From Diabrotica undecimpunctata (taxonomy: Eukaryota > Arthropoda > Insecta > Coleoptera > Chrysomelidae), in contig NC_092803.1 in NCBI RefSeq assembly GCF_040954645.1, forward strand, positions 9,611,230 through 9,675,229: 64,000 nt of DNA, given 5' to 3'. Each line of letters begins with the position of its first letter. Within the stretch, counting starts at the first letter, position 1. The notes under the pieces are model-generated. The model was not told the DNA's origin. It was given only the letters and a program-made list of their open reading frames with translations, and did no database searches. Below, in pieces: positions 54,297 to 64,000 of the stretch. A program made the translations under genes and the position numbers.

Positions 54297-54663
54297 TACC
54301 GGCAGTCCCACTGGACTGCCACACCCGTTTTTGTTTTAAAGCATACCACATATGGTCTGTGGACTCTTTAGAACAAAAATGACCAAAAGTTGTCTCGTGA
54401 GGAAACAGAACATAATATAATGTGGTTTGTGCGTATTTTTCTTATTTTATTCATTTTTTATCTGTATCAAATAAGAAATGTCATAGACATATCATCAATT
54501 ACGATATCCTTGGGTCTTTTTTATGTTCTAAGACGACAATATACGTGAAATTAGCTACGTGATTGACAAATGACGGATATGGTATTAGTCGAAAATCAAA
54601 ACAAAACAGACGTGATTGTATTTTTTGTGGTTTGTTTGTTAAACTAAAGTTGTTGCGGCAATA

Positions 54664-54917
54664 TGAGTAAGAAACGAGGCTATACGGAGAAATAGTTGCG
54701 AAGAATATTAGAAGAGAGTGATTATGAACAATATCGTCGGTCAAATTCGTCGGATGAGGAAAATGTAACCGACGCGACGGCCGTAGTGATATGCCTGATT
54801 TTGACGATGATGATAGTGTAGCAGAGCCCGATTTTATTCCTGACGATTTGTCACCCGACCGTTCAAATCTACGTGATAATCAGATACAATCAATGTACAA
54901 TTATTACAGGCCCAAAT
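54664..54917 (+). pseudogene. piggyBac transposase N-terminal stub
   Basis: ATG at 54664 reads MSKKRGYTEK, a stop, then LRRILEESDYEQYRRSNSSD. After one frame change comes DMPDFDDDDSVAEPDFIPDD and YNYYRPK with a stop. An N-terminal FTxxEL..IL..SD....SSDE acidic stretch is typical of piggyBac-like transposases. Everything downstream, including the DDE domain, is missing. Confidence 0.65.
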
Positions 54918-55126
54918 AAGTATTGTGAAAAATCTTTTGTTTTTGGATCTGTTCTGTGAAGTCCACGTCTAATAAAGGTCATTCTCCGCACGTCCACTTT
55001 TATAAACAACCTGAAAATTGTATCGACGAACACATATGGTTTACGAACTAGTAGTGCTTTTAGTCTTCAGCCAATATGTGGTCTGTGGACGGTGAACCTG
55101 TTAATAACCCTTGGTGCATAAATAAC

Positions 55127-55366
55127 TGTTATTCAATACTAACAATATTACAATCCTTAAGACAACTTTAACTCAATGACTGCTCAAAAGCTCAAATACT
55201 ACTGGTCTTGTATTTATAACTGTCAACTTCGCGTGTTTATATACATTTCCTGACATTCCACACGTTACTTGCCATTTCGGGATTTTTAGATGACATCTCG
55301 AATATTTTTTCATCATCATCTAAGAACTTTTCTATATGGAATAAATATCACGAAATTGTCGTAACA
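55127..55366. mobile_element. Possible solo LTR
   Basis: 240 bases starting TGTTATTCAATAC and ending ATTGTCGTAACA, like the ends of the two other LTRs in this window, with AATAAATATC near the right end. The flanks (ATAAC and CTACT) do not form a clear duplication. It could be coincidence. Confidence 0.4.
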
Positions 55367-55436
55367 CTACTATTCTGGTAGCATGCATGTCGAACATGGG
55401 CTTGGCTTTGTCACTATAAAGCTTTAATTTTAAGCT

Positions 55437-56676
55437 TTTTTTTTTTTTGACGTGACAACGTCTTAAATTAGGTTGTGGCTCGGAGTCATTTAAGAAAAAG
55501 TGTATCGCCCGCTCACGTCTGTTACAGTGAGTCGCCGAACGAGAGAGAGGCCCGCCGGACCGGAGAATGTCTTGCGTCTCTCTCCCACTCAAACATGATC
55601 GGTCCGCTGCGCGCGGCACTAGAGAATTAGGCGCGTTGAATCGCTAAAGTTGAAAATCGTTGAAAGTATCGTCAGCTGTGTCTGTAGTGAAAATGTGGAG
55701 TGCTTAGATTCGTCATTTACAACAACTACAACAATAAAGGTAAATAATTGTACACTAATATTTCATTATCGTAAACTATGATTGATTGATTAATTGTTAG
55801 ATTAATTAAGTTTATATAATTAACAAAAGTTGAGAAACTGAGTTTATAGGTTATGTCATACTATTGACAAATGTTGATAGTGTTAAGTAAATTATTAGTT
55901 TAAATCACTCTGCAATCAATCGTAATTCAGTCGATTGAGAAGAAACAGCGCGTATTGCTAGTCAAACATTTAAAATAACAAATTATAACTTCTAACCTGT
56001 CAAAACAGGGCGACCAAACAAACGAACTAAACCGACCAGTCACCACGCGCGGAGTTAGAATTTAACTGTGTTTAGCAAGAATTTCAAATTCCAATTTTAG
56101 TAAATGTTTTAATTTTCAACTTTACCATTTACATTTACAAATTTTAATTAATTTCAAATTTATTTAGCAAAAATTTGAACCTTCGATCTGAATAAGTGTT
56201 TTGATTTTCAAATTGATTCTTTAAAATTAAAAATATTAAAATATATATAATCAGAAGTGAACGTCACATAACATTATCTGTACTTATTATTATTTAAGAT
56301 GTAGGCAAATACATGTGACCATACTTGGTAGACACAATTGGAAATAGTAATTTTTTATAACTGAAAAAAATAAATATATAAAATACTGGTAGCAAACAAT
56401 AACTTGAATGATCGATATCTCCGCAACTAATTGATATATCGAAAAAATTTTCAAATAAATTTTGTAGAAAATAATAAGATCAATAATATAATATAAAATA
56501 AATAATATATAAAATACCTAATAAATCGGTAATGCAATTCTTATTTTCATTCAATTCCTTGTTCCTATTGTGCAATTTAATAATATTCATATCAATAAAT
56601 ATTCTACCGAGAAAAAGACGTTGTCACGTAAAATCTTCGCCCGTAAAACCGACTTTACAGGCAACCGATTTTTTTT
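55437..56676. mobile_element. Non-autonomous DNA element, copy 2
   Basis: Same ends as 6322-6999 (TTTTTTGACGTGACAACGTC; CAGGCAACCGATTTTTTTT). The first 430 bases match closely (GC-rich block, GTCAGCTGTGTCTGTAGTGA, ACAACAATAAAG/GTAAAT donor), as do the last 145. Between them is about 670 bases that copy 1 lacks. No transposase is visible; the open frames are chance. Confidence 0.75.
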
Positions 56677-57638
56677 CAAATTTTCAGTATACGTCAGGGA
56701 TAAACGTTCTTCTTCACCGAGAGACAATCTTCCGAAAATTAGATCTTAAGGAAGCATCATTTCTCTTCCGGTGATCATCATTGATGGAGAATAATCAGAT
56801 GCTTTATGTTCGGAACTTTTTTGATTATCAGTGACAAACATTGAAAGGTATTGTCAAATATTTCTATTTTGTCATTAGACCATTCCGACTGATTGAGGAT
56901 GGAGAAGCGTAGTGCAAGTTTTATAAATACTTAATATTTTAATTAATTCTTGCCATAATTCTGATTCAAAATTTCATCCCTAAATAAACAAATCCAGAGT
57001 GAAAGGGGCTATGCTATGTTTACATTTAGTATTTATAAATTATTTTGGTTAATGGTATTAGTTCTGCAGGTCTTATTTATCTTAATATGCGAAACACCGT
57101 AAACGTAAGCGCAATATCCTCCAATGCAGAGAATAAATAAAGTTAAAACATGAAATACAACACGAATAGTAACACCAAAATTTACCGGCTATTATGTAAG
57201 AGCAAATTGTGAAAAATGTCGTAAATAGCCATTTCTATCGTTGCCATAACTTCTAATTTCTTATAGTTGCAGGTCTTTTAAATTGTAGAAAACTACAGCC
57301 ATTAATTTCCATGAAATGTTTGCGTTTCGTTCGAAAACTTTTCCTGTTCTTCGAAACGACTGTCTCGTTAAAATACAGAAATTGGCTTTACCAAACGACT
57401 AAAAATCTTGTTTCTGTTTATTATTTAAATGTAGAGTATCTACTGAAAGAATATTAAACACCAAATAGTACAAAGTTTTCAAAAAGTTTTAGATTTTTAA
57501 AGGAGCACTTGTTTTTTACTTGTTTTATTCTACCCAGTTGGTTAAAGTGATTCTCTTCCTTGGACAATATATCCGCTTGCTTTTTGTTTAAGAGACAGTA
57601 ATAAACACATCAAAAAAATCAAAGGAACAAAGTTTTTG

Positions 57639-57643
<5 letters not shown>
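56677..57643. other. No gene recognised
   Basis: AT-rich. No motifs, TIRs or RNA genes. Confidence 0.4.

Positions 57644-57710
<67 letters not shown>
57644..57710. repeat. (AT)n microsatellite
   Basis: About 33 AT units, followed by TGTTAGGTTTC. Confidence 0.95.
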
Positions 57711-57714
<4 letters not shown>

Positions 57715-60062
57715 AGGTTTCTTCTTTCCCAACCAAAGAAAAATAAATAAAAAAATCCATCGAAATAAAATTTCAAGATATCAATATAAACAAATTGTAT
57801 ATAGTAATTTAAGATAAGATTTAGTGTAGATAAGAATAGAAATTTATTTGGCAAACGACCTTTTTCCGTTTCAAACAAAATTATCAAAAAACCTTTGTTT
57901 AGAATTAGAAGACATTTTACCTGTAAGTTAATCTTTTCATTGTTTGTATAATCGAGTATTAAATGACCATATTCTAATCTTTTGAAATATGTATAAATGA
58001 TGTATTGAAAAAACCAATTTTAAAGTAAGCTATTTAGTTTTTCTCTGAAACCGAAACTAGGTTTTTCCAAAATCATGGTAAACACAATTTGAGCTTTTGA
58101 TTGGACGGTTGTTTTTAAATGGAAATTTGTGAGTCGATCATGAGAGAGGAGAAGTTAGTCATACTTTGGTCATCGAAAGGAAACAGTCGTTTGTCTCAAG
58201 ATAGGGTGTGGTTCGTGAGTTTGGATACCGGCGTAACGAAAAGAAGTGAACAGTTTGAAGGAGATAACAAGTAGCTTAAAAGAGGTCCTTGTATCTACCG
58301 TGGGCATTTTATAAAGTATATGTGAAAGTATTCTTACGGCATCAAGTTGACAAAAGGAGGTCCTGGTGTCATAAATAAGTAGCTGAGTTTGGAGAAGTGA
58401 ATCAGGTGTTTTTTGTGTAGTCTGCAGGAGGTTTGCAGAGACGTTAAGAAAGAGCCGAGGTGCCAAAGAGGAGAGATCACATCGTTGAGGAGACTGGACT
58501 TTTCTGGGTATTTTCCAACATACAACTCAAGAAGAAAATAAGCTGTAAGTGTTTGTACAATTGAATTTTATATCTGTGAAGGATCGGTTTGACATCATGG
58601 TCATTAGCATTCAAATTTAAGAAATGAGGTTTTGTTAGGCTAATCAAAAGTTTAAAGTTTTGTTGTTTCTTGTTTCAAGTAAAGAAAATTTTAAGTAAAA
58701 TTGGTTTTCACGTAATATAAATGTATGTAGCTTTATAATCTTATTATTATAAAAATTTGATTTATTTTCTTGTATGCTGATTGATAAGATAACGACAGAA
58801 TTTAATAATTGTTTTATTCGTTCATATAAAATAAAGAAACGTAAATCTTTGTAATATAATATATTTGTATTCTTATCCTTTCTTCTCTCCCGATAAAAGA
58901 CAACTAGAAAATCTTTTGAATCCATCGAACACAGGTAATATAAGGATTATTTTACTTTTGATAACAAATAAGTTATAATTCTTTTTTATTGGCTATATTT
59001 ATAAAGGAGTACGACCGTCAAACAATATTCAATAAGTAAGTTCAAAAAAATAAATCTTTTGGTCACGAGGATATCGGTCAAAGGAGAAATAATAAAAGGA
59101 AATCACAGTTCCATTCCTATGTTTGAAGACGTTTCGCTTATTTAATTTACAGTTCAATGAATGGTGAGTGAAGAAAGTTAAGGTGTAAAACAAACACACC
59201 ATTCTCTTAGTATCCGTGGTAACAATATTAAAGTTGTAATGTTAGCTTAAATGTTCATATGTAGTCGAATTCATGTATAACCATAAGAAAAAGATTACTT
59301 TATGGGTGAAAAAAAAAAATGGATAAAAACTACTGCGAAGCACTAGAAAAACCCGTCACATTGTACGTAAAAAAACATATTAACAGTAAAGTGTAGAAAT
59401 AAAAACAAAAGATTTTAAAAAAACACACTGGCACAGAGCTGTTTTATAACAAAGTTAACGTTTACAAAACATCTTATACTTCACTTTGGAGCGCATCTCA
59501 AATTCAAAAGTTCTAGCCGGAAAACCAAGTCTAGTTACCGGTATTTTCGTTGAAGTAAATGTGAAATATGTACAAATTAAGACTGACCTTTTCACTGTAG
59601 CTTCGAAAATGTCCTCATACCAAAAATAATTCTCCGTAGTTGCTGCTGTGGCGATCCAAGGAAACTTGTCCACGTTTTCCAATTATGTCCCTGCTTGCTG
59701 TCACCTCGTTTTCCTTTTCCTGCTATGCCTCGTACCTGCAATCGTTCCGGCTTTCTCCTGCTGCAGTGTTCCCGCCTTTTACAGTACTTAACGATTCCTG
59801 TATGCTTTTGATTCAAGAATTTGTATTATCTCTCAACTTTACCTAATTCTTCGTTCCAATTATCTTACACTGGTCACTTATGGACAAACAAAACCGGCAA
59901 TTTCCTTTTTTCGTACACTAACCACCAAACAGGACCATCACTTTCAATCCAACAGACTGCCATTTCTTCTCATTCATTCTCACTCCTTCTCCAGTCCTTC
60001 CCTTTCGTCTTTACCAATTTTAGCCAATCAAACAACTTTCAGTCATGACGTATTTTTCTACC
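57711..60062. other. About 2.3 kb without recognised genes
   Basis: 58080-58520 is GC-balanced and has a weak internal duplication (GAGGTCCTTGTATCTACC / GAGGTCCTGGTGTCATAA). It ends near AAGCTGTAAGTGTTTG, a possible donor, so it could be a leader region of a gene or retroelement. Minus-strand frames at 59455-59816 overlap in two phases and show no motif. 59850-60050 is pyrimidine-rich. Confidence 0.35.
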
Positions 60063-60063
60063 A

Positions 60064-60139
<76 letters not shown>
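60063..60139. repeat. (AT)n microsatellite
   Basis: About 38 AT units with one early interruption. It lies just upstream of the LINE tail. Confidence 0.95.
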
Positions 60140-60141
<2 letters not shown>

Positions 60142-60239
60142 ATTTTGATTGGATTTCAAAAAGTGATACCGTTATAATGCCTGATTAGTCAGCAATAAAA
60201 TCAGCTCAATTTTAGTGTACTGTGATTTCTTTATCTGTC

Positions 60240-60462
60240 TCTCTGTAAAAGTAGTCCAGAGATGGAAGCCCCAAGGAAACAGAACAAGAGGAAGGCCCCG
60301 TAAAAGATGGATAGACGACGTAGAGAGGGATCTTAAAACCATGAACATCAGGCAGTGGCGAAGGAAAGTATCCGACAGGGCAGAATGGAAGAACATTGTT
60401 AAGCAGGCCAAGACTCACAAAGGGTTGTAGCGCGATTAGAAGAAGAAGAAGAAGTGATTTCT
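60240..60462 (+). pseudogene. RTE-like LINE 3' end with GAA tail
   Basis: VVQRWKPQGNRTRGRPRKRW, then IDDVERDLKTMNIRQWRRKV, SDRAEWKNIVKQAKTHKGL and a stop at 60428-60430. After 12 bases comes (GAA)n. R..GRPRKRW.D.V..DL.....W....DR..W...V..AK.H.G is the extreme C-terminus of RTE-type polyproteins. The insertion is 5'-truncated, and its short frame is intact. Confidence 0.88.
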
Positions 60463-60683
60463 TTATGATGAAATAATCAAAGAAAAATTAAGAAGTGTAC
60501 TAATTTAAACAAAATGTTCAACATAAAAGACGATATAAAAGATAAAAACCTAACAAAAGATGTGTGTATGTTTGTATATGTGTGTTTTCTTCAGCAGCAT
60601 TAATTACAGCCTGACACCTCATTGGATGCTTCCAATCAAATTATGAATTTCGATTTGAGACAATACGATCCATTCTTGTTTAA

Positions 60684-61355
60684 CCCTACGTTAGGCGCGT
60701 GGTTATTACTGACTCGGTTAGGCGCGTTTCCTCCAATGGTAGCCCAATTTATTTACGAATTTTAATTGGTTGATTTATCTCAATTTAAATAAAAAAAATT
60801 AAAAATTAATAGTTTTTTATTTTTAATTAGACGATAATATGAAAATAATATACAATAAACACTGAAAACTTCTAAAAAATTTAAATAGTATATTTTAATT
60901 CATTTATGCGTATAATTTTGCACCAAGGTACACAATTTGCATAATAACCTTGTTTTCTGTATTAAAAAAAATATTTAACAACATTAAATAATACAACATG
61001 CATTACATAGTAATCCTAGGTTAAAACAAAAACATAAAGATTAATTTTAAGTTTAAAATTTTTAATGTAAATTAGCCTAAATTTGCTGCCTGCACTCTAC
61101 ACAGATCTCCCTCAAATGTTCTTTGCAGGCATATCTTTTACATTTTTCACATTGTTGTCGAGTTGATCTATCGTGTTTTTTTGATCACAAAATATACAAG
61201 GTCTTACTGTATTACGACTTGTCTGAGGGAGCGGTGTTGCCACATCCGTAATGCCTAACATGGGAGCGCCGACGAAGTTCCGAAGGGACTTAGGGAATCT
61301 TAGATCTAAATTCAATATTAGAGGCCCAATTAATTCCCATGCCAGTTCTATATTA
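60684..61355 (-). mobile_element. piggyBac-type element 3, 3' end
   Basis: TTAA at 60680-60683 is followed by CCCTACGTTAGGCGCGTGGT, with GTTAGGCGCG repeated 26 bases on (subterminal repeat). About 400 bases in, the minus-strand transposase C-terminus is found. The element fades at about 61355, so the rest is deleted or truncated. Confidence 0.72.
61077..61355 (-). pseudogene. piggyBac transposase C-terminal part
   Basis: The minus strand reads ELAWELIGPLILNLDLRFPK, SLRNFVGAPMLGITDVATPL, RNTVRPCIFCDQK. After one shift it reads RSTRQQCEKCKRYACKEHLR, EICVECRQQI and a stop at 61077-61079. C..C...C..C....C..H...C..C is the piggyBac zinc-binding tail. The DDE domain is absent. Confidence 0.78.
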
Positions 61356-62528
61356 TTTTTTAATTATATTAATATGTAATTAATACGATTGACTCATAGG
61401 TTGAATTGCCAGTAGTTAAGATTTCTTTGTTCAGATGGCGTTAGGATTTTAAATCTAAACTAACATAAAGCTCTAAATTATTTTCTACCTTAAAAATATT
61501 ATTAAAACTAATTAATAATTATGTTAATATGTAATTAATACAGTATTATGAATTAAACGTATCGTTTTAAGAACAACATATGATTGAAATCTCAAATGGT
61601 GGTAGTTCAGATTTATTTCCTAGATGGCGTTGTTATTTTACTCGGCAAACGGTGTGATTTGTTATCATAGCCTTTTATATAGATAGATTGGTTAAACAAT
61701 AACTCATGTAAAGAATTGAAGGTCGAAGGACCACCAGCCATAGGCTGAAATGAAATGCAGATTAAACACTAACTTATATTTAATGCTAAAATTCTGCTAT
61801 CAGAAACCAGTTTCTGATAGCTGTCCGAAAACACTGTGATATGAGATATTTCACTACACTTTTTACTGAGGCTAATTTCACTATTACAAATAATTATAAG
61901 TAGAATTGCTTAGCGGAATGTCGTTTCTATGTTCAAAGCGAACTACTGGCAACACTGCTGGTTTGAATAAATTAAGTGTTTATATGAAAATTATAACTGT
62001 GGTTTTAGGAAACACTGATTACTATAAATGATTGGCTTGATAATCTTCATGAATAATTATGCGATGCGAACTACTTTGTTGCCGATATAATATATTAATA
62101 AGCGAAGCGAGTATTTTGCGAGCTAGCGATTTCAGCTTACGAGATTTTGCGACCGACTTTTATGTTGGCTTTTTCTCAACTGACTCTGATAAAATTCAAA
62201 TGATGTAGGCAGGTAGCGGAGGGTTTATTCCTTCTAAGAATTGCAATATCGGCATGGTTGAAAATTTATATCGAGTGGAATGGAATTTTACCATAGATTG
62301 TAACATCAAGATATATGTATCAATAAAGCATCGATTAGTAGGTTCATTAAAAAAGACAAAAACGGAAATATAGCATACATCGAAGGACAATTTAGACATA
62401 TTATGCTAAATAACAGTATGTATTTACAATAAAAAATATGAGATAACAATATATAGAGAAAGCAAAAGCAATTAGTCTAAAGAAAAGAAGAAGATGGACT
62501 GAAATAGTCTCTATGCTAAGAGACGTTT
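61356..62528. other. No gene; short repeats
   Basis: Two diverged direct copies (about 61362-61450 and 61519-61640) share TTAATATGTAATTAATAC and CAGAT...AGATGGCGTT. A perfect 12-base palindrome is at 61796-61821. The remainder is AT-rich, with no coding motif. Confidence 0.45.
61796..61821. repeat. Perfect 12-base inverted repeat
   Basis: GCTATCAGAAAC, loop CA, GTTTCTGATAGC. Confidence 0.9.
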
Positions 62529-62786
62529 TTAAATTTTTTTACGAGCTTTTACTTCTATGTCCTTAAAGTAGAATTTCACTATTTGGGAGAGTGATTCATC
62601 GTTTAAACGCTCAATATCCTTAAATTTAAATGTACACAGCGGCCCTCGAAAACTACCCGTTTTCTCAATTGCAATTTGTATTTTCTCATAAGAAATTACA
62701 CAATATATAAGTAGTATATTTATTTGTGCTTCTCTATAGAAAAACTGACCAGGAGTTGTCGTACAGTGTTGCCAATTCTTGTTCAC
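62529..62786 (-). CDS. Unidentified open frame
   Basis: 85 codons: NWQHCTTTPGQFFYREAQIN, ILLIYCVISYEKIQIAIEKT, GPLCTFKFKDIERLNDESLS, QIVKFYFKDIEVKARKKI. The composition is protein-like rather than AT-biased noise, but I recognise no family. Its first codons overlap a TACAGTGTTGCCA motif that may be the left end of the next transposon. It could be the end of a host exon interrupted by that transposon. Confidence 0.25.
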   Translation of the reverse strand: MNKNWQHCTTTPGQFFYREAQINILLIYCVISYEKIQIAIEKTGSFRGPLCTFKFKDIERLNDESLSQIVKFYFKDIEVKARKKI

Positions 62787-64000
62787 AAGTAGTAATTATG
62801 GTCATACAAAACCTGTATTCTTCCACGCAGTGATTATTACCGTCATAAAAATACCAAAAAACATGATTTTTTCAATAGTAAAAATTAAGCACAAAATTGT
62901 AATTAAATAAATTTTATTTATATGTTCCGTTTCGTTACATTTTTAAATTAATAAAATAAAAATCGATATTTTAAAACAATATTTTTCAATCGTTTGTCAA
63001 CTTTGGAATTAGCGACGGATCTCCGTTTCAATTCCGACTCACAGAAAGCCGTAAAACTAGTTTTTGTTGATCAAGTGCCCATCAACAATAGTTCATTTAC
63101 ATTGGCGTTTCTGAGGGTAGGGCATGTGTTGCATTTTGTGAATATATTTTATGCGATAAGTTTGTGTTATTGATAAAACGTGTTATTGATAATACGAGTG
63201 TTATAGTTTGTCGTTTTATAGTAAATTTTTAGTTATATTCTGTGATTATTTGGTTTGAGTTGTTCCAAGAGAAGACAGCAAAATTCTGATGTTGATTCTA
63301 AAAATGAGAAGCCGCAAAAGAGACGAAAAATGTTCGTCCGAAGAGAAGGTAATGATACGAAACGTTTATGAAGGAATTGTCGGCAGGAAAATAGCATTAA
63401 ATGTTAGCCAAGCGGTCGACATTTGTAGCAGTTTAACAAAAGTATCCGTTAGTTGTATTTACCGTGTACTTAAAAATACATCGGAAAATAAAAATCAAGA
63501 AAAAGGTAAAACTAGAGGTAGGAAAAGCATTGTTTTGGATGACGAGACAAGGAATATTATACGTCGAAAAATTCATTCATTTTATTTTCTGAGTGAAATT
63601 CCAACACTGAAAAATATTTCTCAAGAGCTCGAAAACGATGACTCCTTACCCAAGATATCTCGTGGAGTCTTAATCAGAACCATGCTCGAAATGAACTTTC
63701 GATATGTAAAACTCAACAGAAAAAGTATGCTATTAGAAAAAAATAAAATTATTGTGTGGAGAAGAAAATATTTAAAAGAAATACGCAAAATTCGCAGCAC
63801 TGGACGCAAAATATGTTATTTGGATGAAACCTGGATTAACGAAGGTCATACAGTTGGAAAATTTTGGCAAGATTTAAATGTCAAAAGTAAACGCGAAGCA
63901 TTTATAGAAGGCTGATCTACAGGATTAAAAGCTCCATCAGGAAAGGGACGGCGTTTAATCATCACCCATATAGGAAGTGATATAGGGTTTCTTGATGATG
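62764..64000 (+). mobile_element. Tc1/mariner-superfamily element, runs off window
   Basis: A transposase gene starts at 63289 and is cut by the window edge. The left end is not certain. CAGTGTTGCCAATTCTTG at about 62764, preceded by TA, is a candidate terminus. The 60-base TGTTATTGATA-duplicated stretch near 63165-63205 lies in the leader. Confidence 0.55.
63289..64000 (+). pseudogene. DDE_3-type transposase, one nonsense codon
   Basis: It starts MLILKMRSRKRDEKCSSEEK. An N-terminal helix-turn-helix (SQAVDICSSLTKVSVSCIYR) is followed by KGKTRGRKSIVLDDETRNII and VLIRTMLEMNFRYVKLNRKS. The catalytic start is KICYLDETWINEGHTVGKFW. TGA at 63913-63915 interrupts EG*STGLKAPSGKGRRLIIT, after which the same frame stays open to the window edge. 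DETW.N..H and S.GL..PSGKG.RLI...IG are typical of an IS630/Tc1-mariner subgroup abundant in insects. One point change seems the only visible lesion, so it is young. The second and third catalytic residues lie outside. Confidence 0.85.

Larger units (their letters stand above)
53176..55100 (+). mobile_element. piggyBac-type element 2, non-autonomous
   Basis: TTAA at 53172-53175 and 55101-55104 flank CAGGTTCACTGTCCAGG on the left and GTCTGTGGACGGTGAACCTG on the right, inverted matches. It contains a 1 kb TIR element (53304-54296), a palindrome GGCAGTCCCACTGGACTGCC (54303-54322) and the first codons of a piggyBac-like transposase. The catalytic domain is absent. Confidence 0.85.

Noticed and set aside
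55332..55619. 95-codon minus-strand frame
   Set aside because: It crosses the left boundary of the non-autonomous DNA element and the candidate LTR end. Not a gene.
57588..57887. 99-codon minus frame with a long Tyr-Ile repeat
   Set aside because: It is translated from the (AT)n microsatellite.
1..64000. Bacterial-type systems (operons, CRISPR, riboswitches, toxin-antitoxin)
   Set aside because: Introns, LINEs, Penelope-like elements and eukaryotic DNA transposons show this is animal nuclear DNA. No such signals were seen.

Overview
This is AT-rich animal DNA with no bacterial features. There are no operons, rRNA genes, CRISPR arrays or long uninterrupted genes. The repertoire (Tc1/mariner, pogo/Tigger-like, PIF/Harbinger, piggyBac, Penelope-like elements and several RTE/Jockey-type LINEs) points to an arthropod, most probably an insect with a large repeat-rich genome. 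I lean weakly towards a leaf-beetle-like genome, from memory of its dispersed repeats. No complete host gene is visible. The best host-like coding piece is one short minus-strand terminal exon at 10081-10281. Almost everything else recognisable is a decayed, truncated or nested transposable element.

Layout: 0.29-2.5 kb is a minus-strand RTE-like LINE, and 2.67-2.87 kb is another LINE tail. 3.2-3.8 kb is an unknown dispersed repeat containing a perfect hairpin. 5.3-6.2 kb holds mariner and LINE remnants. 6.3-7.0 kb is a non-autonomous DNA element (second copy at 55.4-56.7 kb). 7-10.3 kb is mostly unexplained, with possible minus-strand exons. 10.6-12.0 kb is a Tc1 element, 12.1-13.1 kb a Jockey-like reverse transcriptase and 13.1-13.9 kb a Harbinger deletion derivative. 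14.4-14.7 kb is a LINE tail, 15.1-15.3 kb a foldback, 16.25-17.87 kb a long-TIR Tc1 element and 18.5-19.2 kb a Penelope-like tail. 19.7-20.45 kb is a TIR-bounded element with a THAP-like exon. 21.98-24.5 kb is a Tigger element split by a solo LTR. 24.66-27.1 kb is a large inverted-repeat element, and 27.56-30.44 kb a second pogo-like element with a near-complete transposase. 30.5-32.6 kb holds two LINE pieces. 34.4-36.0, 37.2-38.3 and 39.6-41.1 kb are minus-strand LINEs, with a Penelope GIY-YIG fragment at 36.1-36.4 kb. 41.3-42.3 kb is a Harbinger transposase split by a second solo LTR of the same family. 42.5-45.3 kb is a second large inverted-repeat element. 45.5-49.0 kb is Penelope-like. 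49.9-52.2 kb is a piggyBac inserted in a Penelope-derived repeat. 53.2-55.1 kb is another piggyBac carrying a nested MITE. 60.2-60.5 kb is a LINE tail, 60.7-61.35 kb the end of a third piggyBac, and 62.8-64 kb a Tc1/mariner-superfamily gene running off the window.

The most interesting signal is that the two large inverted-repeat elements (24.66-27.1 and 42.5-45.3 kb) are unrelated in their arms as far as I can see. Yet both carry fragments of the same protein family: an LPP/MPP...IW signature, then GW, then an acidic tail, preceded in the longer copy by a degraded HA-TGCDTTS-like block. I recall this as an uncharacterised multi-copy arthropod family, and its genomic setting here suggests it belongs to a poorly described DNA transposon. 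Second is a recurring layout in which Penelope-like 3' ends sit head to head as inverted repeats, with exon borders and a consensus splice donor conserved between copies.

The genes do not form a working pathway. The window is a stratified record of insertions, several of which can be ordered in time: LTR into Tigger, LTR into Harbinger, piggyBac into a Penelope repeat, and MITE into piggyBac.
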